Positions 15,724 through 24,660 of a stretch of 64,000 nucleotides of DNA are shown in pieces. A program made the translations under genes and the position numbers. This stretch comes from Bacteroidetes oral taxon 274 str. F0058. Its GTDB lineage: Bacteria > Bacteroidota > Bacteroidia > Bacteroidales > Paludibacteraceae. Under the pieces are notes generated by a model. That model had not been told where the DNA came from. It ran no database searches and was given only the letters and a program-made list of their open reading frames with translations. The DNA is taken from positions 235,670-299,669 of the forward strand of contig GG774889.1 in NCBI GenBank assembly GCA_000163695.1, in the 5' to 3' direction. Numbering within the stretch: position 1 is the first letter of the stretch; each line of letters begins with the position of its first letter.

Positions 15724-18700
15724 ATGAGAAAGTTTTCTGTTTTATTGACAGCCTTGCTTCTTTTAGGAGTAAGTGCAGTATTTGGACAAGAACGTTCCAT
15801 ATCGGGTAAAGTGTTAGACAGCGAGTCGGGCGAACCGTTGGTGGGGGTATCGATATCTGTTGTCGGAGCCGATACGGGAACGTCGACAGACGAAAACGGT
15901 GATTTTACCGTTACTTTGCCAGACGGATTTACGAAGCTGAGAGTGGAGCAGACCAGCTACAAGACTCAGGAAGTTACAGCTGCCGAAGGAATGGTTATAC
16001 GCCTTGTTTTGAGCAGTACGGTTCTTAGCGAAGCCGAAATCGAAGTGGCTTTCGGTACCAAGAAAGGTAAAGGTTATGTGGGTTCTGCCCAGACCATACA
16101 GCAAGAGACTATCGAAAAGAAAAGCCCTTCGGATATCACCAAGGCTTTGGCAGGTGAGTTTGCAGGGGTGCAGATAGCCACAAGTACCGGTCAGCCAGGT
16201 GTTTCGTCAAGCGTACGTATCAGAGGTATTGCTTCGCTGAATGCCAGTGGCGATGCTCTGTATGTGGTAGACGGGGTCCCTTACGGAGGCACTATATCTT
16301 CTATCGACCCCAACGACATAGTATCCACTACTGTGCTCAAAGACGCTACTGCTACTGCTATGTATGGTGCCCGCGGTGCCAACGGTGTGATACTTATCAC
16401 TACCAAAAAAGGTACAGCCGGCTCAGAAGGCAAGATAGAGGTAGACGTACAGGCAGGTATCAATATGAGGCTTTTGCCTATGCACGATAGGATAACCTCT
16501 CCCGAAGAGTATATGGAATTGGGCTGGATAGGATTGGCTAACTATTACTATATGAGTTCTGCATCGCCAAACTACGATGCCGCCAAGCAGAGTGCTACAG
16601 ACAATTTGTGGTCGACAGGAAAAGAGACCGATATATCCGGTCTTAACGTCGGATATAACATCTGGACGCAGAACGATGTGATAGACCCTAAAACAGGTAA
16701 GTTTAGAAGTGATGTGGGTAGGAAATTTACTCCGGAAAACTGGCAAGATCATATCTTCAGGGTAGGTAAAAAGTACAGCGCAGGAGTAAAAATATCCGGC
16801 GGCTCGGATAAGACTACTTACTTTACTTCTGTAAATTATCTGAACGACGAAGGATATTATATCAATTCGAAGTTCAACAGATTGTCGGCAACCACCAACT
16901 TAGACTATTCGCCTAAAAAGTGGCTGACAGCCAACTTCAAAGCTATGTACGCATATAGTAGGATGAATAGAACGGGGCAGAGCAATGTAAACAACAACGG
17001 ATTTAACTTTGTGTATTATATCCCTCCCGTTTATCCTGTATTTGTACATAATGCCGACGGAAGCATCAAACAAGACGACCGTTTTGGCGGTAATGCATAC
17101 GACTATGGTCGAAATGAGGGCTATACCAGACCTTTCGCTTTGGGTGCCAATCCTGCCGGTGCATTACAGTTAGACAAAAATGATCTTCAGGTACACAACC
17201 TGGCTTTGTCGAATTTCTTGAAGTTCGAGTTTATAAAAGACCTCGTAATAACCATTACCAACGGTTATAACTTCAATTACCAAGAATTAGGCACGATAAC
17301 GAACAAATATTTTGGCGATGCTGCAAAGGTAGGATATGTTGATAAATTACATCAGTCTTTCACGGACTTCTCTTCGCGTCAGCAGATAGCCTATAAGAAG
17401 ACACTGGCAGAGATACACAACTTAGATGCTATGTTTGGTCACGATTTCAGAACACTTGAACGAAAAGAGTTTAGCGCTACTAAAATAGGGATGTTCAAAC
17501 CCTATGATTTCGAGTTGAATAATGCAGTAAAAGTTAGAGATGCGGGTTCTACGGCAGTAGATTATACTTCTGAGTCTTACATAGGAGAAATTCGTTATAA
17601 CTACGACGAAAAGTATTTTGCCACAGCCAACGGTTCTGTTTACGGCTCGTCATATTTCGCTCCCGGGCACCAATACGGTGCGTTCTGGTCGGTGGGCGCA
17701 GCATGGAATATCCACAGAGAGCTCTTTATGGCTTCTGCCAAAAAATGGCTCAGCTCGCTCAAAGTAAGAGCAAACTTCGGTACTTCGGGTAACGACCAGA
17801 TAGGCAATTACCAATATACCGATATGTATGAGATTGTCAACAGCGGCGATGTACCTTCTGTAAACTTTGTGCGTAAAGGTAATCCGAATTTGACTTGGGA
17901 AACTGCTTATAAAGCAAACCTCGGCGTAGACCTCGAGCTGAAAAAAGGCAAACTCTATTTCGAAGCAGATATATATAATAATCTGATAGTCAATACTTTG
18001 GCGTTCAGGAGTGTATCTTACTCCAATGGATACAGTACGATACCTGTTAACGACGGTAAATTCAGAAACTACGGTTTAGAATTGTTGCTGAGGGCTAACT
18101 TGGTAAAAACAAGAGATATAGATGTCAATTTCAGAATAACCGGCAGCTATAGCAAAGCATTGGTAGTGCAAAATCCCAAAACAGTTATCAAAGGGGTAGA
18201 AGTAGAGATGCCGCTGAATGACGGTAGGGCAGTAGGGCATTTTATAGGAGATATATACGGACGTCATTTTATGGGAGTTGACCCAGAGACGGGTTTCGGA
18301 CAGTGGGAACAGTGGACAGACGATAATGCCAGCGACCCCAATGAACCTGTTCTTAACACATATATATACGAACACGAAAAGAAAGTAGAAAACGGCAAAG
18401 TAATGAATAAACGTGAGGTACAGTGGGTAAAAGAGCAAATAACAAATGACCCGAATTCGGCTTCGAGATTCTTCTTAGGCAAAAATCGTTATCCCGATTT
18501 CTTCGGAGGTTTTGGTCTCGATGCTTCTGCATACGGTTTCGACCTCTCGGCTTCGTTCGAATATCTAATAGGTGGTTACAACTATGATGATATTTATTCC
18601 AATTTGATGGGAGACCCAGCATTTGGGGCTCACAATTACCACAAGGATATGCTTAAGACTTGGACTCCGGAAAATAGGAATACCACCGTGCCTATAATGT

Positions 18701-19014
18701 TGGCTGGGCAAGCTGTGGCAGCAAACGCAAACCATAAAGCATACAATGCAAGGTGGTCAGCATTCGGAGACAGATTCTTGACCTCGAACACCGCTTTGAG
18801 ACTTTCCAATGTGCGTCTGGCATATAACTTCCCGCACAAGATGATAGAGAAGATAAAACTCAACAGTCTGTCGCTTTGGGTAAGAGCCGACAATCTGTTT
18901 GTATTGTCGCACAGAAAGGGCTATGATCCGTTTACTCTTTTTGGAGGCGGTAACCAACGTTACCAATACACTCCGCTTAGTACTTTTGTGGGGGGAGTGA
19001 AGTTCACTTTCTGA
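15724..19014 (+). CDS. SusC/RagA-family TonB-dependent outer-membrane transporter
   Basis: 1096 residues. A signal peptide (to about residue 22) is followed by a carboxypeptidase-D regulatory-like beta-sandwich (ISGKVLDSESGEPLVGVSI). The plug domain has KSPSDITKALAGEFAGVQI, SVRIRGIASLNASGDALYVV and ARGANGVILITTKKG. A long 22-stranded-type barrel ends in the aromatic VGGVKFTF. With its SusD partner it imports large ligands such as oligosaccharides or peptides across the outer membrane, powered by TonB-ExbBD. No glycoside hydrolase, sulfatase or HTCS/ECF regulator is adjacent, so the substrate is open and peptide uptake is as plausible as glycan uptake. The TonB complex at 29.5-31.6 kb could energise it. 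Confidence 0.97.
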   Translation: MRKFSVLLTALLLLGVSAVFGQERSISGKVLDSESGEPLVGVSISVVGADTGTSTDENGDFTVTLPDGFTKLRVEQTSYKTQEVTAAEGMVIRLVLSSTVLSEAEIEVAFGTKKGKGYVGSAQTIQQETIEKKSPSDITKALAGEFAGVQIATSTGQPGVSSSVRIRGIASLNASGDALYVVDGVPYGGTISSIDPNDIVSTTVLKDATATAMYGARGANGVILITTKKGTAGSEGKIEVDVQAGINMRLLPMHDRITSPEEYMELGWIGLANYYYMSSASPNYDAAKQSATDNLWSTGKETDISGLNVGYNIWTQNDVIDPKTGKFRSDVGRKFTPENWQDHIFRVGKKYSAGVKISGGSDKTTYFTSVNYLNDEGYYINSKFNRLSATTNLDYSPKKWLTANFKAMYAYSRMNRTGQSNVNNNGFNFVYYIPPVYPVFVHNADGSIKQDDRFGGNAYDYGRNEGYTRPFALGANPAGALQLDKNDLQVHNLALSNFLKFEFIKDLVITITNGYNFNYQELGTITNKYFGDAAKVGYVDKLHQSFTDFSSRQQIAYKKTLAEIHNLDAMFGHDFRTLERKEFSATKIGMFKPYDFELNNAVKVRDAGSTAVDYTSESYIGEIRYNYDEKYFATANGSVYGSSYFAPGHQYGAFWSVGAAWNIHRELFMASAKKWLSSLKVRANFGTSGNDQIGNYQYTDMYEIVNSGDVPSVNFVRKGNPNLTWETAYKANLGVDLELKKGKLYFEADIYNNLIVNTLAFRSVSYSNGYSTIPVNDGKFRNYGLELLLRANLVKTRDIDVNFRITGSYSKALVVQNPKTVIKGVEVEMPLNDGRAVGHFIGDIYGRHFMGVDPETGFGQWEQWTDDNASDPNEPVLNTYIYEHEKKVENGKVMNKREVQWVKEQITNDPNSASRFFLGKNRYPDFFGGFGLDASAYGFDLSASFEYLIGGYNYDDIYSNLMGDPAFGAHNYHKDMLKTWTPENRNTTVPIMLAGQAVAANANHKAYNARWSAFGDRFLTSNTALRLSNVRLAYNFPHKMIEKIKLNSLSLWVRADNLFVLSHRKGYDPFTLFGGGNQRYQYTPLSTFVGGVKFTF

Positions 19015-19060
19015 TATTGTCATATTATTTTTAGTAAAACTTAAAAAAAGGAAATTTTAT

Positions 19061-20611
19061 ATGAAAAAAATATTTTTTGCAGTTGCTATATTGGTTGTTG
19101 CCCTGGCAACGACGGGATGCACCAAGTTGCTGCTCTCGGAGCCAAGGGGAAGCGATGCTTCACTGGCTCAGGTAGAAGAAAACGTAGATGCATTGGATGT
19201 TAGCTTAAAAGGATTATATTCGATAATGTATACGGGTTCCGATGAAAGCGATGCAGACTTCACAAGTAGGCCCGGTTTTATGATAGAGGGACAAAAATAT
19301 ATTGACGTAATGTCGGATATGCTTGCTTCGGATGCCGCTTGTTCTACTAACAATTTTAGGTGGCTTACCAATAGAACTTATATGGACGAGTATCTTTCCT
19401 TATCGGATTTTAATAATTGGTTGTGGAAGTATGAGTATAACAACATACGAAATGCCAATTCGCTTATAGCTCGTTGTAATGTTGTTCTGGACAACTCCAG
19501 TAGTCCGCAGTCTCTAAAAGAGCACGCACTGTTAGTGAAAGCTCAGGCAGTTATAATGAGGGCGCACTTCTACTCCAATCTGTTCAATTTCTATGTAAAG
19601 CCGGGTGATACCTCCGGAAAGTTCGGCATAATATATCACGACGAGACCGATATGAATCAAGAAAAGGGTTTGAGTGATTATAATGAAGTAGTAACCAAAG
19701 TAATAGCCTCTGCACAGGAAGCTATCGGTCAGATAGCCGGTTTGGAAAATACTTCCAAGGTTGGTCTTGATGCCAATATAGCAAAAATGATATTGGCTTA
19801 CATACATCTAAACCGAGGTAGGTTCTTCGACGAAAACACAAAGACCGAAAGTTGTACAGAAGCTCTGCGTCTTGCAAAAGAGGTTATCGATGCCACGAAA
19901 ACGACCAATCCTATCCTGCCATACGCAGAGGTGTTGACCAATGGTTTCAACAATATCAACTCACGAAACTGGATGTGGGGTATAGACGTTACTCCCGAAA
20001 CGACAAAATATCTATATTGCTTCTTCTCTTTCGTAGATGTATATACATATAGTTATGCTTCTGTCGGAGAGTATGCCGGAATAGACGCTGGACTTTATGG
20101 TAAGTTCGACGAAATGCTCGATGCCAAAGACCGTCGTAAAGAATGGTGGACAAAGGATCTCTTTTTAAATAATACCCATTTCTATTACGTAGCCAACAAT
20201 AAGTTTTTCGATAAAAAGAGAATATTCCAAGGTGATAGAGACTGGACTAACGATTACTGTTTTATGAGATCCGAAGAGGCATACCTCATTGCAGCCGAAG
20301 CAGCTTATGCTTTGGGTAAAGAGGCCGAAGCCAAGACATATCTGAAAGAATTGGTAGCCCAAAGGTCTCCCGATAACCTTAATGCCATAGATGCTCTTAC
20401 GGGCGACAAGCTGAAAGACTATATCGCTGCTAACTGGCGTATAGAATGCTGGCTCGAAGGAAGGACATTTATGGCTCTCAAACGCTTCAAATGGGAAACT
20501 GTAAGAGGTAACAATCATTTCTATCATAAGGGAAGAAAGCTTGATTTCAACTCTAAATACTTTTATTTCGAAATACCGGATGGCGAGAAAAACTATAACC
20601 CTTATTTATAA
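19061..20611 (+). CDS. SusD/RagB-family surface lipoprotein
   Basis: 516 residues with a lipoprotein signal ending LATTGC (lipidated cysteine near residue 20). The helical SusD scaffold follows: NNWLWKYEYNNIRNANSLIARC, KAQAVIMRAHFYSNLFNFY, AKMILAYIHLNRGRFF and, near the end, RSEEAYLIAAEAAYALGKEAEAKTYL plus WRIECWLEGRTFMALKRF. SusD proteins form the hinged lid over the SusC barrel and bind the ligand at the cell surface. The gene starts 46 bases after the transporter and ends before a strong terminator, so the two form a two-gene operon with no accessory genes. Confidence 0.96.
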   Translation: MKKIFFAVAILVVALATTGCTKLLLSEPRGSDASLAQVEENVDALDVSLKGLYSIMYTGSDESDADFTSRPGFMIEGQKYIDVMSDMLASDAACSTNNFRWLTNRTYMDEYLSLSDFNNWLWKYEYNNIRNANSLIARCNVVLDNSSSPQSLKEHALLVKAQAVIMRAHFYSNLFNFYVKPGDTSGKFGIIYHDETDMNQEKGLSDYNEVVTKVIASAQEAIGQIAGLENTSKVGLDANIAKMILAYIHLNRGRFFDENTKTESCTEALRLAKEVIDATKTTNPILPYAEVLTNGFNNINSRNWMWGIDVTPETTKYLYCFFSFVDVYTYSYASVGEYAGIDAGLYGKFDEMLDAKDRRKEWWTKDLFLNNTHFYYVANNKFFDKKRIFQGDRDWTNDYCFMRSEEAYLIAAEAAYALGKEAEAKTYLKELVAQRSPDNLNAIDALTGDKLKDYIAANWRIECWLEGRTFMALKRFKWETVRGNNHFYHKGRKLDFNSKYFYFEIPDGEKNYNPYL

Positions 20612-20639
20612 GGTATAGAGAAATAATAGTGTTATAATT

Positions 20640-20680
20640 AAAAAAGAGGCTGTACCTATTTAGTACAACCTCTTTTTTGT
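20640..20680 (+). terminator. Rho-independent terminator of the SusC/SusD operon
   Basis: A-run, GAGGCTGTAC, a 7-base loop, GTACAACCTC and T-run, 28 bases past the susD stop. Confidence 0.9.
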
Positions 20681-20833
20681 TTTTGGTTGTGGTTTTGCCA
20701 GAGTAAGATACACAAAAATGAAAAAGGCTTATGGCGTGTTATTGATATCGCCGCCCTACTGGCGTTGTTATTTGTCGTTTTAGGTCTGTTTTGGAGCATT
20801 AATATACACGCAATTTAGAAAGGTTTAGAGACA

Positions 20834-20869
20834 ACAAAAGAGAGTTTCCACTAATTTGTAGGAACTCTC
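20834..20869 (-). terminator. Rho-independent terminator after nusG
   Basis: On the minus strand GAGAGTTCC pairs with GGAAACTCTC, followed by TTTTG. It lies 35 bases past the nusG stop and closes the secE-nusG unit. Confidence 0.8.
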
Positions 20870-20903
20870 AATATACTAAAAAATTTTCTTTTTTGAGACA
20901 GTA

Positions 20904-21464
20904 CTATTCTTTCTCTACCTGCATAAAACCGAGCTCTAACGTGGTATTCCTGCCGAATATCTTTACATTTACCTTCATTCGTCGTTTTTCGTTGCTTACC
21001 TCCTCTACGACTCCTGTAAATCCGTTGAATGGTCCTGTTATTACTCTTACCGTTTCGCCGACGAGATATGGCTCCAGTAGTTCTTCGGGGTTTTCGTCCA
21101 AGGAATCGACTGTGCCGAGGAGGCGGGTAACCTCTTGCGAACGCAAAGGTATCGGTTGGTAGTTGCCGGGCGATTCGTTGACTCCCAAGAAACCCAATAC
21201 ATTGGGTACGTTGCGTAGCCAGCCCGAAATTTCGCGAGTAAGAGCTACCTCTATAAGCACATATCCGGGTAAGAATGTACGCTCTTTTATCACTTTCTTG
21301 CCGTTACGGACTACATAAACACGCTCTGTAGGTATCACAACCTGCGAAACATACTTCGACAGCTCGCCTCCTTTTTCGAGCTCTATGTCGATGTATTCTT
21401 TCACTTGCTTCTCTTTGCCGCTCATTGCACGCAAAACATACCACTTCTGATTCGATTCGGTCAT
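20904..21464 (-). CDS. nusG: Transcription elongation/antitermination factor NusG
   Basis: 186 residues from the ATG at 21464. This opens with TESNQKWYVLRAMSGKEKQ, the standard NGN-domain start; the longer frame reads through secE in another frame. The NGN domain continues through KKVIKERTFLPGYVLIE. The C-terminal KOW domain carries VRVITGPFNGFTGVVEEV. NusG binds RNA polymerase and couples transcription to Rho and the ribosome. It follows secE by 20 bases. Normally rplK-rplA-rplJ-rplL-rpoBC follow in Bacteroidetes; here a terminator does. It is the housekeeping NusG, not an UpxY-type specialised paralogue, given its link to secE. Confidence 0.97.
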   Translation of the reverse strand: MTESNQKWYVLRAMSGKEKQVKEYIDIELEKGGELSKYVSQVVIPTERVYVVRNGKKVIKERTFLPGYVLIEVALTREISGWLRNVPNVLGFLGVNESPGNYQPIPLRSQEVTRLLGTVDSLDENPEELLEPYLVGETVRVITGPFNGFTGVVEEVSNEKRRMKVNVKIFGRNTTLELGFMQVEKE

Positions 21465-21484
21465 CTCTATTGGGAGCGAGTTTT

Positions 21485-21670
21485 TTAGATTGTATAAATA
21501 AGGTGCATTATCTTCTCGAAGCTGAAGTCCATTATCCAAACCGCAATAGCTATTATAACGGAAGCTACAAGCACTACTACCGAACTGCTCGTCAGCTCCT
21601 GACGTGTAGGCCACGAGGTCTTATGCACAAGTTCGTTGTAACAATCTTTTAAATAATTTATAAACTTCAT
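21485..21670 (-). CDS. secE: Preprotein translocase subunit SecE
   Basis: 61 residues, the short single-span form typical of Bacteroidetes. The amphipathic helix NYLKDCYNELVHKTSWPTRQEL holds the signature KTSWPTRQEL; one membrane span (VVVLVASVIIAIAVWIMDF) follows. SecE clamps SecY in the inner-membrane translocon. It lies between tRNA-Trp and nusG in the conventional order. Confidence 0.96.
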   Translation of the reverse strand: MKFINYLKDCYNELVHKTSWPTRQELTSSSVVVLVASVIIAIAVWIMDFSFEKIMHLIYTI

Positions 21671-21695
21671 ATAAACTTATTTTTTTGAAATTTGG

Positions 21696-21768
21696 CACGG
21701 AAGGTAAGGCTCGAACTCACGACTTTCGGTTTTGGAGACCGACGTTCTACCAACTGAACTACTTCCGT
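21696..21768 (-). tRNA. tRNA-Trp (CCA)
   Basis: A 73-base cloverleaf on the minus strand. The acceptor stem ACGGAAG / CTTCCGT has discriminator G. The anticodon loop CTCCAAA sits on a TCGGT/ACCGA stem, and the T-arm has GTTCGA. The anticodon CCA specifies tryptophan. The 3' CCA is not encoded. It lies between tuf and secE, its usual place in Bacteroidales. Confidence 0.96.
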
Positions 21769-21772
21769 ATTT

Positions 21773-21822
21773 TTTAAAAAGAGTTACGACAATGCTCCCT
21801 TACGGCAGATACCGTAACTCTT
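21773..21822 (-). terminator. Hairpin between tuf and tRNA-Trp
   Basis: On the minus strand AAGAGTTACG pairs with CGTAACTCTT and is followed by TTT, 21 bases past the tuf stop. It may attenuate transcription from tuf into tRNA-Trp-secE-nusG. Confidence 0.7.
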
Positions 21823-21842
21823 AATATTATTATCCCCGATTA

Positions 21843-23030
21843 TTAGTCGAGAAGCTTGGTTATCTGTCCCGAACCTACGGTACGTCCGCCTTCGCGGATA
21901 GCGAAACGAAGACCTTCGGAGCAAGCAACAGGATATATCAATTTTACTTCTATTTCCAAGTTGTCGCCGGGCATTACCATTTCTGTACCTTCGGGCAGAG
22001 TGATTTCACCTGTAACGTCCAAAGTACGGATATAGAACTGAGGACGATATTTGTTGTGGAACGGAGTATGACGACCACCTTCTTCTTTTTTCAGGATATA
22101 CACAGATGCCTTGAACGAAGTGTGAGGTGTAACCTTACCCGGGTGTGTGATAACCATACCACGTTTGATTTCGTCTTTGTCGATACCACGGAGCAACAGA
22201 CCTACGTTGTCGCCTGCTTCACCTTGGTCGAGCAGCTTGCGGAACATTTCCACACCTGTAACAACAGATTTCTTACCTTCTGCACCCAAACCGATGATTT
22301 GGACTTCTTCACCTACTTTGATAACACCTGTTTCGATACGACCGGTAGCCACTGTACCACGACCTGTGATAGAGAATACGTCTTCGACGGGCATCAAGAA
22401 AGGTTTATCAACAGCACGCGGAGGTAATTCTATCCACGAGTCTACGGCATCCATAAGCTCCATTACTTTTTCTTCCCATTCGGGTACGCCGTTCAATGCT
22501 CCGAGAGCCGAACCGCGGATGATAGGAGTGTTGTCGCCGTCGAATTCGTAGAACGAAAGCAATTCACGCATTTCCATCTCTACCAAGTCGAGCATTTCGG
22601 GGTCGTCTACCATATCGCATTTGTTCATAAATACAACAAGGCGAGGTACGTTTACCTGACGAGCCAACAAGATGTGTTCGCGAGTCTGAGGCATAGGACC
22701 GTCTGTGGCGGCTACTACGATGATAGCACCGTCCATCTGAGCGGCACCTGTTACCATATTCTTAACGTAGTCGGCGTGTCCCGGACAGTCTACGTGTGCG
22801 TAGTGACGGTTAGCTGTCTGATACTCAACGTGCGAGGTATTGATAGTTATACCACGTTCTTTTTCTTCAGGAGCGTTGTCGATAGAATCGAACGAACGGA
22901 GCTCGGAAAGTCCTTTCTTTGCCAATACCGTAGTGATAGCGGCAGTCAATGTAGTCTTACCGTGGTCAACGTGTCCGATTGTTCCCACGTTTACGTGCGG
23001 TTTCGACCTGTCAAATTTTTCTTTAGCCAT
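21843..23030 (-). CDS. tuf: Elongation factor Tu
   Basis: 395 residues, the full family length. The G-domain motifs are GHVDHGKT (residues 19-26), DCPGHADY, NKCD and a late SAL-type box; the switch region is KERGITINTSHVEY. Domains 2 and 3 end with VGSGQITKLLD. EF-Tu delivers aminoacyl-tRNA to the ribosome. The gene is transcribed from a promoter upstream of tRNA-Thr, giving the order tRNA-Thr, tuf, tRNA-Trp, secE, nusG. Confidence 0.99.
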   Translation of the reverse strand: MAKEKFDRSKPHVNVGTIGHVDHGKTTLTAAITTVLAKKGLSELRSFDSIDNAPEEKERGITINTSHVEYQTANRHYAHVDCPGHADYVKNMVTGAAQMDGAIIVVAATDGPMPQTREHILLARQVNVPRLVVFMNKCDMVDDPEMLDLVEMEMRELLSFYEFDGDNTPIIRGSALGALNGVPEWEEKVMELMDAVDSWIELPPRAVDKPFLMPVEDVFSITGRGTVATGRIETGVIKVGEEVQIIGLGAEGKKSVVTGVEMFRKLLDQGEAGDNVGLLLRGIDKDEIKRGMVITHPGKVTPHTSFKASVYILKKEEGGRHTPFHNKYRPQFYIRTLDVTGEITLPEGTEMVMPGDNLEIEVKLIYPVACSEGLRFAIREGGRTVGSGQITKLLD

Positions 23031-23104
23031 AGCTTAATTTGTTGTTTTATTATAATTATAATTATGATTTAAGTTTTTTATCTCTCTTTTTCTGCTTAAT
23101 TTAG

Positions 23105-23176
<72 letters not shown>

Positions 23177-23236
23177 ATTAAAAACCATATATTTGAATCA
23201 GTATGAATAAAACCGCGAGGTTTTTTTTCTAAACTG

Positions 23237-23244
23237 CAAAAGTA
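23237..23244 (-). promoter_or_regulatory. -7 promoter element (TACTTTTG) of the tRNA-Thr-tuf unit
   Basis: The minus-strand TACTTTTG lies 61 bases upstream of the tRNA-Thr 5' end. Confidence 0.55.
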
Positions 23245-23354
23245 GTGTTTTTTTTTTATCTGCACAAATTTTTTTTCATCGAAGTCTTGGCTGCACAATG
23301 CGATAAGGGTTGCCGTAAAGGTAATATTGAATATCGTTATATAAATTATATCGT

Positions 23355-24656
23355 TCAAGATACTCTGTCGAAGACGGCTTTTTTTGCCAATATTGTTTGC
23401 CCGATACCGCGTGCCGAGAGGAATATTATCAACGACAGCCATAGGGCGTTATTTGCCATCAGATCGTTCAACGAAAAATATGTAATGAAAAATAATATTG
23501 TCGCTGCCGTTATGGCGTAGAGCATTGCACGCGAGGCAGTTGCTCCGATGAATATGCCGTCCCACAAGAACGCCGAAAATCCTGCCAAAGGTATAGGCAG
23601 CACCCACAGGTAATATTCTGCCGACAGACGTATTATATCTTTTTTGTCGGTAAGCAGATACAGCAGACCGTCGCCCGCAAAGGCATAGACAAGCGTAAAT
23701 ACGGCTGTAAGCATTATGCCCAACCGAAAGTTGTCTCTTATGCTGCGCCTCAGAGAATCGGGGGCGCCCGCCCCGATAAACCGCCCCGTCAGAGCCTCGC
23801 CTGCGTATGCGAAACCGTCCATTATGTACGAGAAAAGAGTGAAAAACTGCATCAGCAATGTATTTATCGCCAATACGTTGTCGCCATACTTAGAGCCTGC
23901 AATGGGGAAAAACGAAAACACAGCTATAAGGCAGACCGTACGCAGAAATATATCGAGATTGACGCTGAAAAAACGTTTCATCTGACTACGCCTCATACTC
24001 CTTCGCCAGCTCATCAGATGGCGTATAAAGGCATATCGACGCCAAAAGAATACGAAGGCAAACCCCAACCCTGTGTATTGGGCTATCACTGTGCCGAGGG
24101 CGACACCCTCTATATCGAGCCGCAGCACAAAGACGAATATCAACGACATCACGATATTAACTATATTGACAGCTATTGCTATCATCATCGGTATTTTGGA
24201 ATTTTGCATACCGATAAACCACCCTTTGAAGCCATACATCAGTAGTGTGGCAGGGGCAGCCCATATATTGACGTAGAAGTATCGTCGTGCTATCTCTTTG
24301 AGCTCGGTACTGCTGCCTACAACCATCAGAGCGGTGTCGATGATGGGTTTTTGCAATACAATAAGGCATAGAGCCGCCGTAAGCCCCACCGACAACGAGC
24401 GAAACAGTATATCGGCAGATTCGTCCATATCGTCTGCTCCGTACGCCTGTGCCGTGAAGCCCGAGGTGCCCATACGCAGAAAGCCGAAAAGCCAATATAT
24501 CATACTGAAAATCATTGTGGCGATGGCTATTGCCCCTATATATCGAGTGTTGCCGATGTGTCCGACGATAGCCAGATCCACCATACCCAAGAGCGGCACA
24601 GTGATGTTGGTGATGATATTGGGTAGAGCCAGACGTAGTATTTGCTTGTACATCAT
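23355..24656 (-). CDS. MATE-family efflux transporter, DinF-like
   Basis: 433 residues with about twelve membrane spans. The N-terminal signature is ALPNIITNITVPLLGMVDLAIVGHIG, followed by FLRMGTSGFTAQAYGADD. This is the usual start of the DinF branch of MATE multidrug/organic-cation exporters, which use H+ or Na+ gradients. The substrate is unknown. It starts 4 bases after the HD-hydrolase gene, so both are in the mraY transcription unit. An ATG at 24653 is an equally good start. Confidence 0.92.
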   Translation of the reverse strand: MMYKQILRLALPNIITNITVPLLGMVDLAIVGHIGNTRYIGAIAIATMIFSMIYWLFGFLRMGTSGFTAQAYGADDMDESADILFRSLSVGLTAALCLIVLQKPIIDTALMVVGSSTELKEIARRYFYVNIWAAPATLLMYGFKGWFIGMQNSKIPMMIAIAVNIVNIVMSLIFVFVLRLDIEGVALGTVIAQYTGLGFAFVFFWRRYAFIRHLMSWRRSMRRSQMKRFFSVNLDIFLRTVCLIAVFSFFPIAGSKYGDNVLAINTLLMQFFTLFSYIMDGFAYAGEALTGRFIGAGAPDSLRRSIRDNFRLGIMLTAVFTLVYAFAGDGLLYLLTDKKDIIRLSAEYYLWVLPIPLAGFSAFLWDGIFIGATASRAMLYAITAATILFFITYFSLNDLMANNALWLSLIIFLSARGIGQTILAKKAVFDRVS

Positions 24657-24660
24657 CGCA

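Larger units (their letters stand above)
20612..20903. other. Convergent intergenic region between susD and nusG
   Basis: 292 bases holding the susD terminator (20640-20680), the nusG terminator (20834-20869) and, between them, a plus-strand frame at 20687-20818. That frame has only a TTG start and encodes one hydrophobic span. It may be a gene remnant; nothing else was recognised. Confidence 0.6.

Noticed and set aside
20904..21464. NusG considered as an UpxY/LoaP-type specialised antiterminator for the polysaccharide locus
   Set aside because: It is linked to secE, tRNA-Trp and tuf, has normal length, and is 16 kb from the polysaccharide genes.
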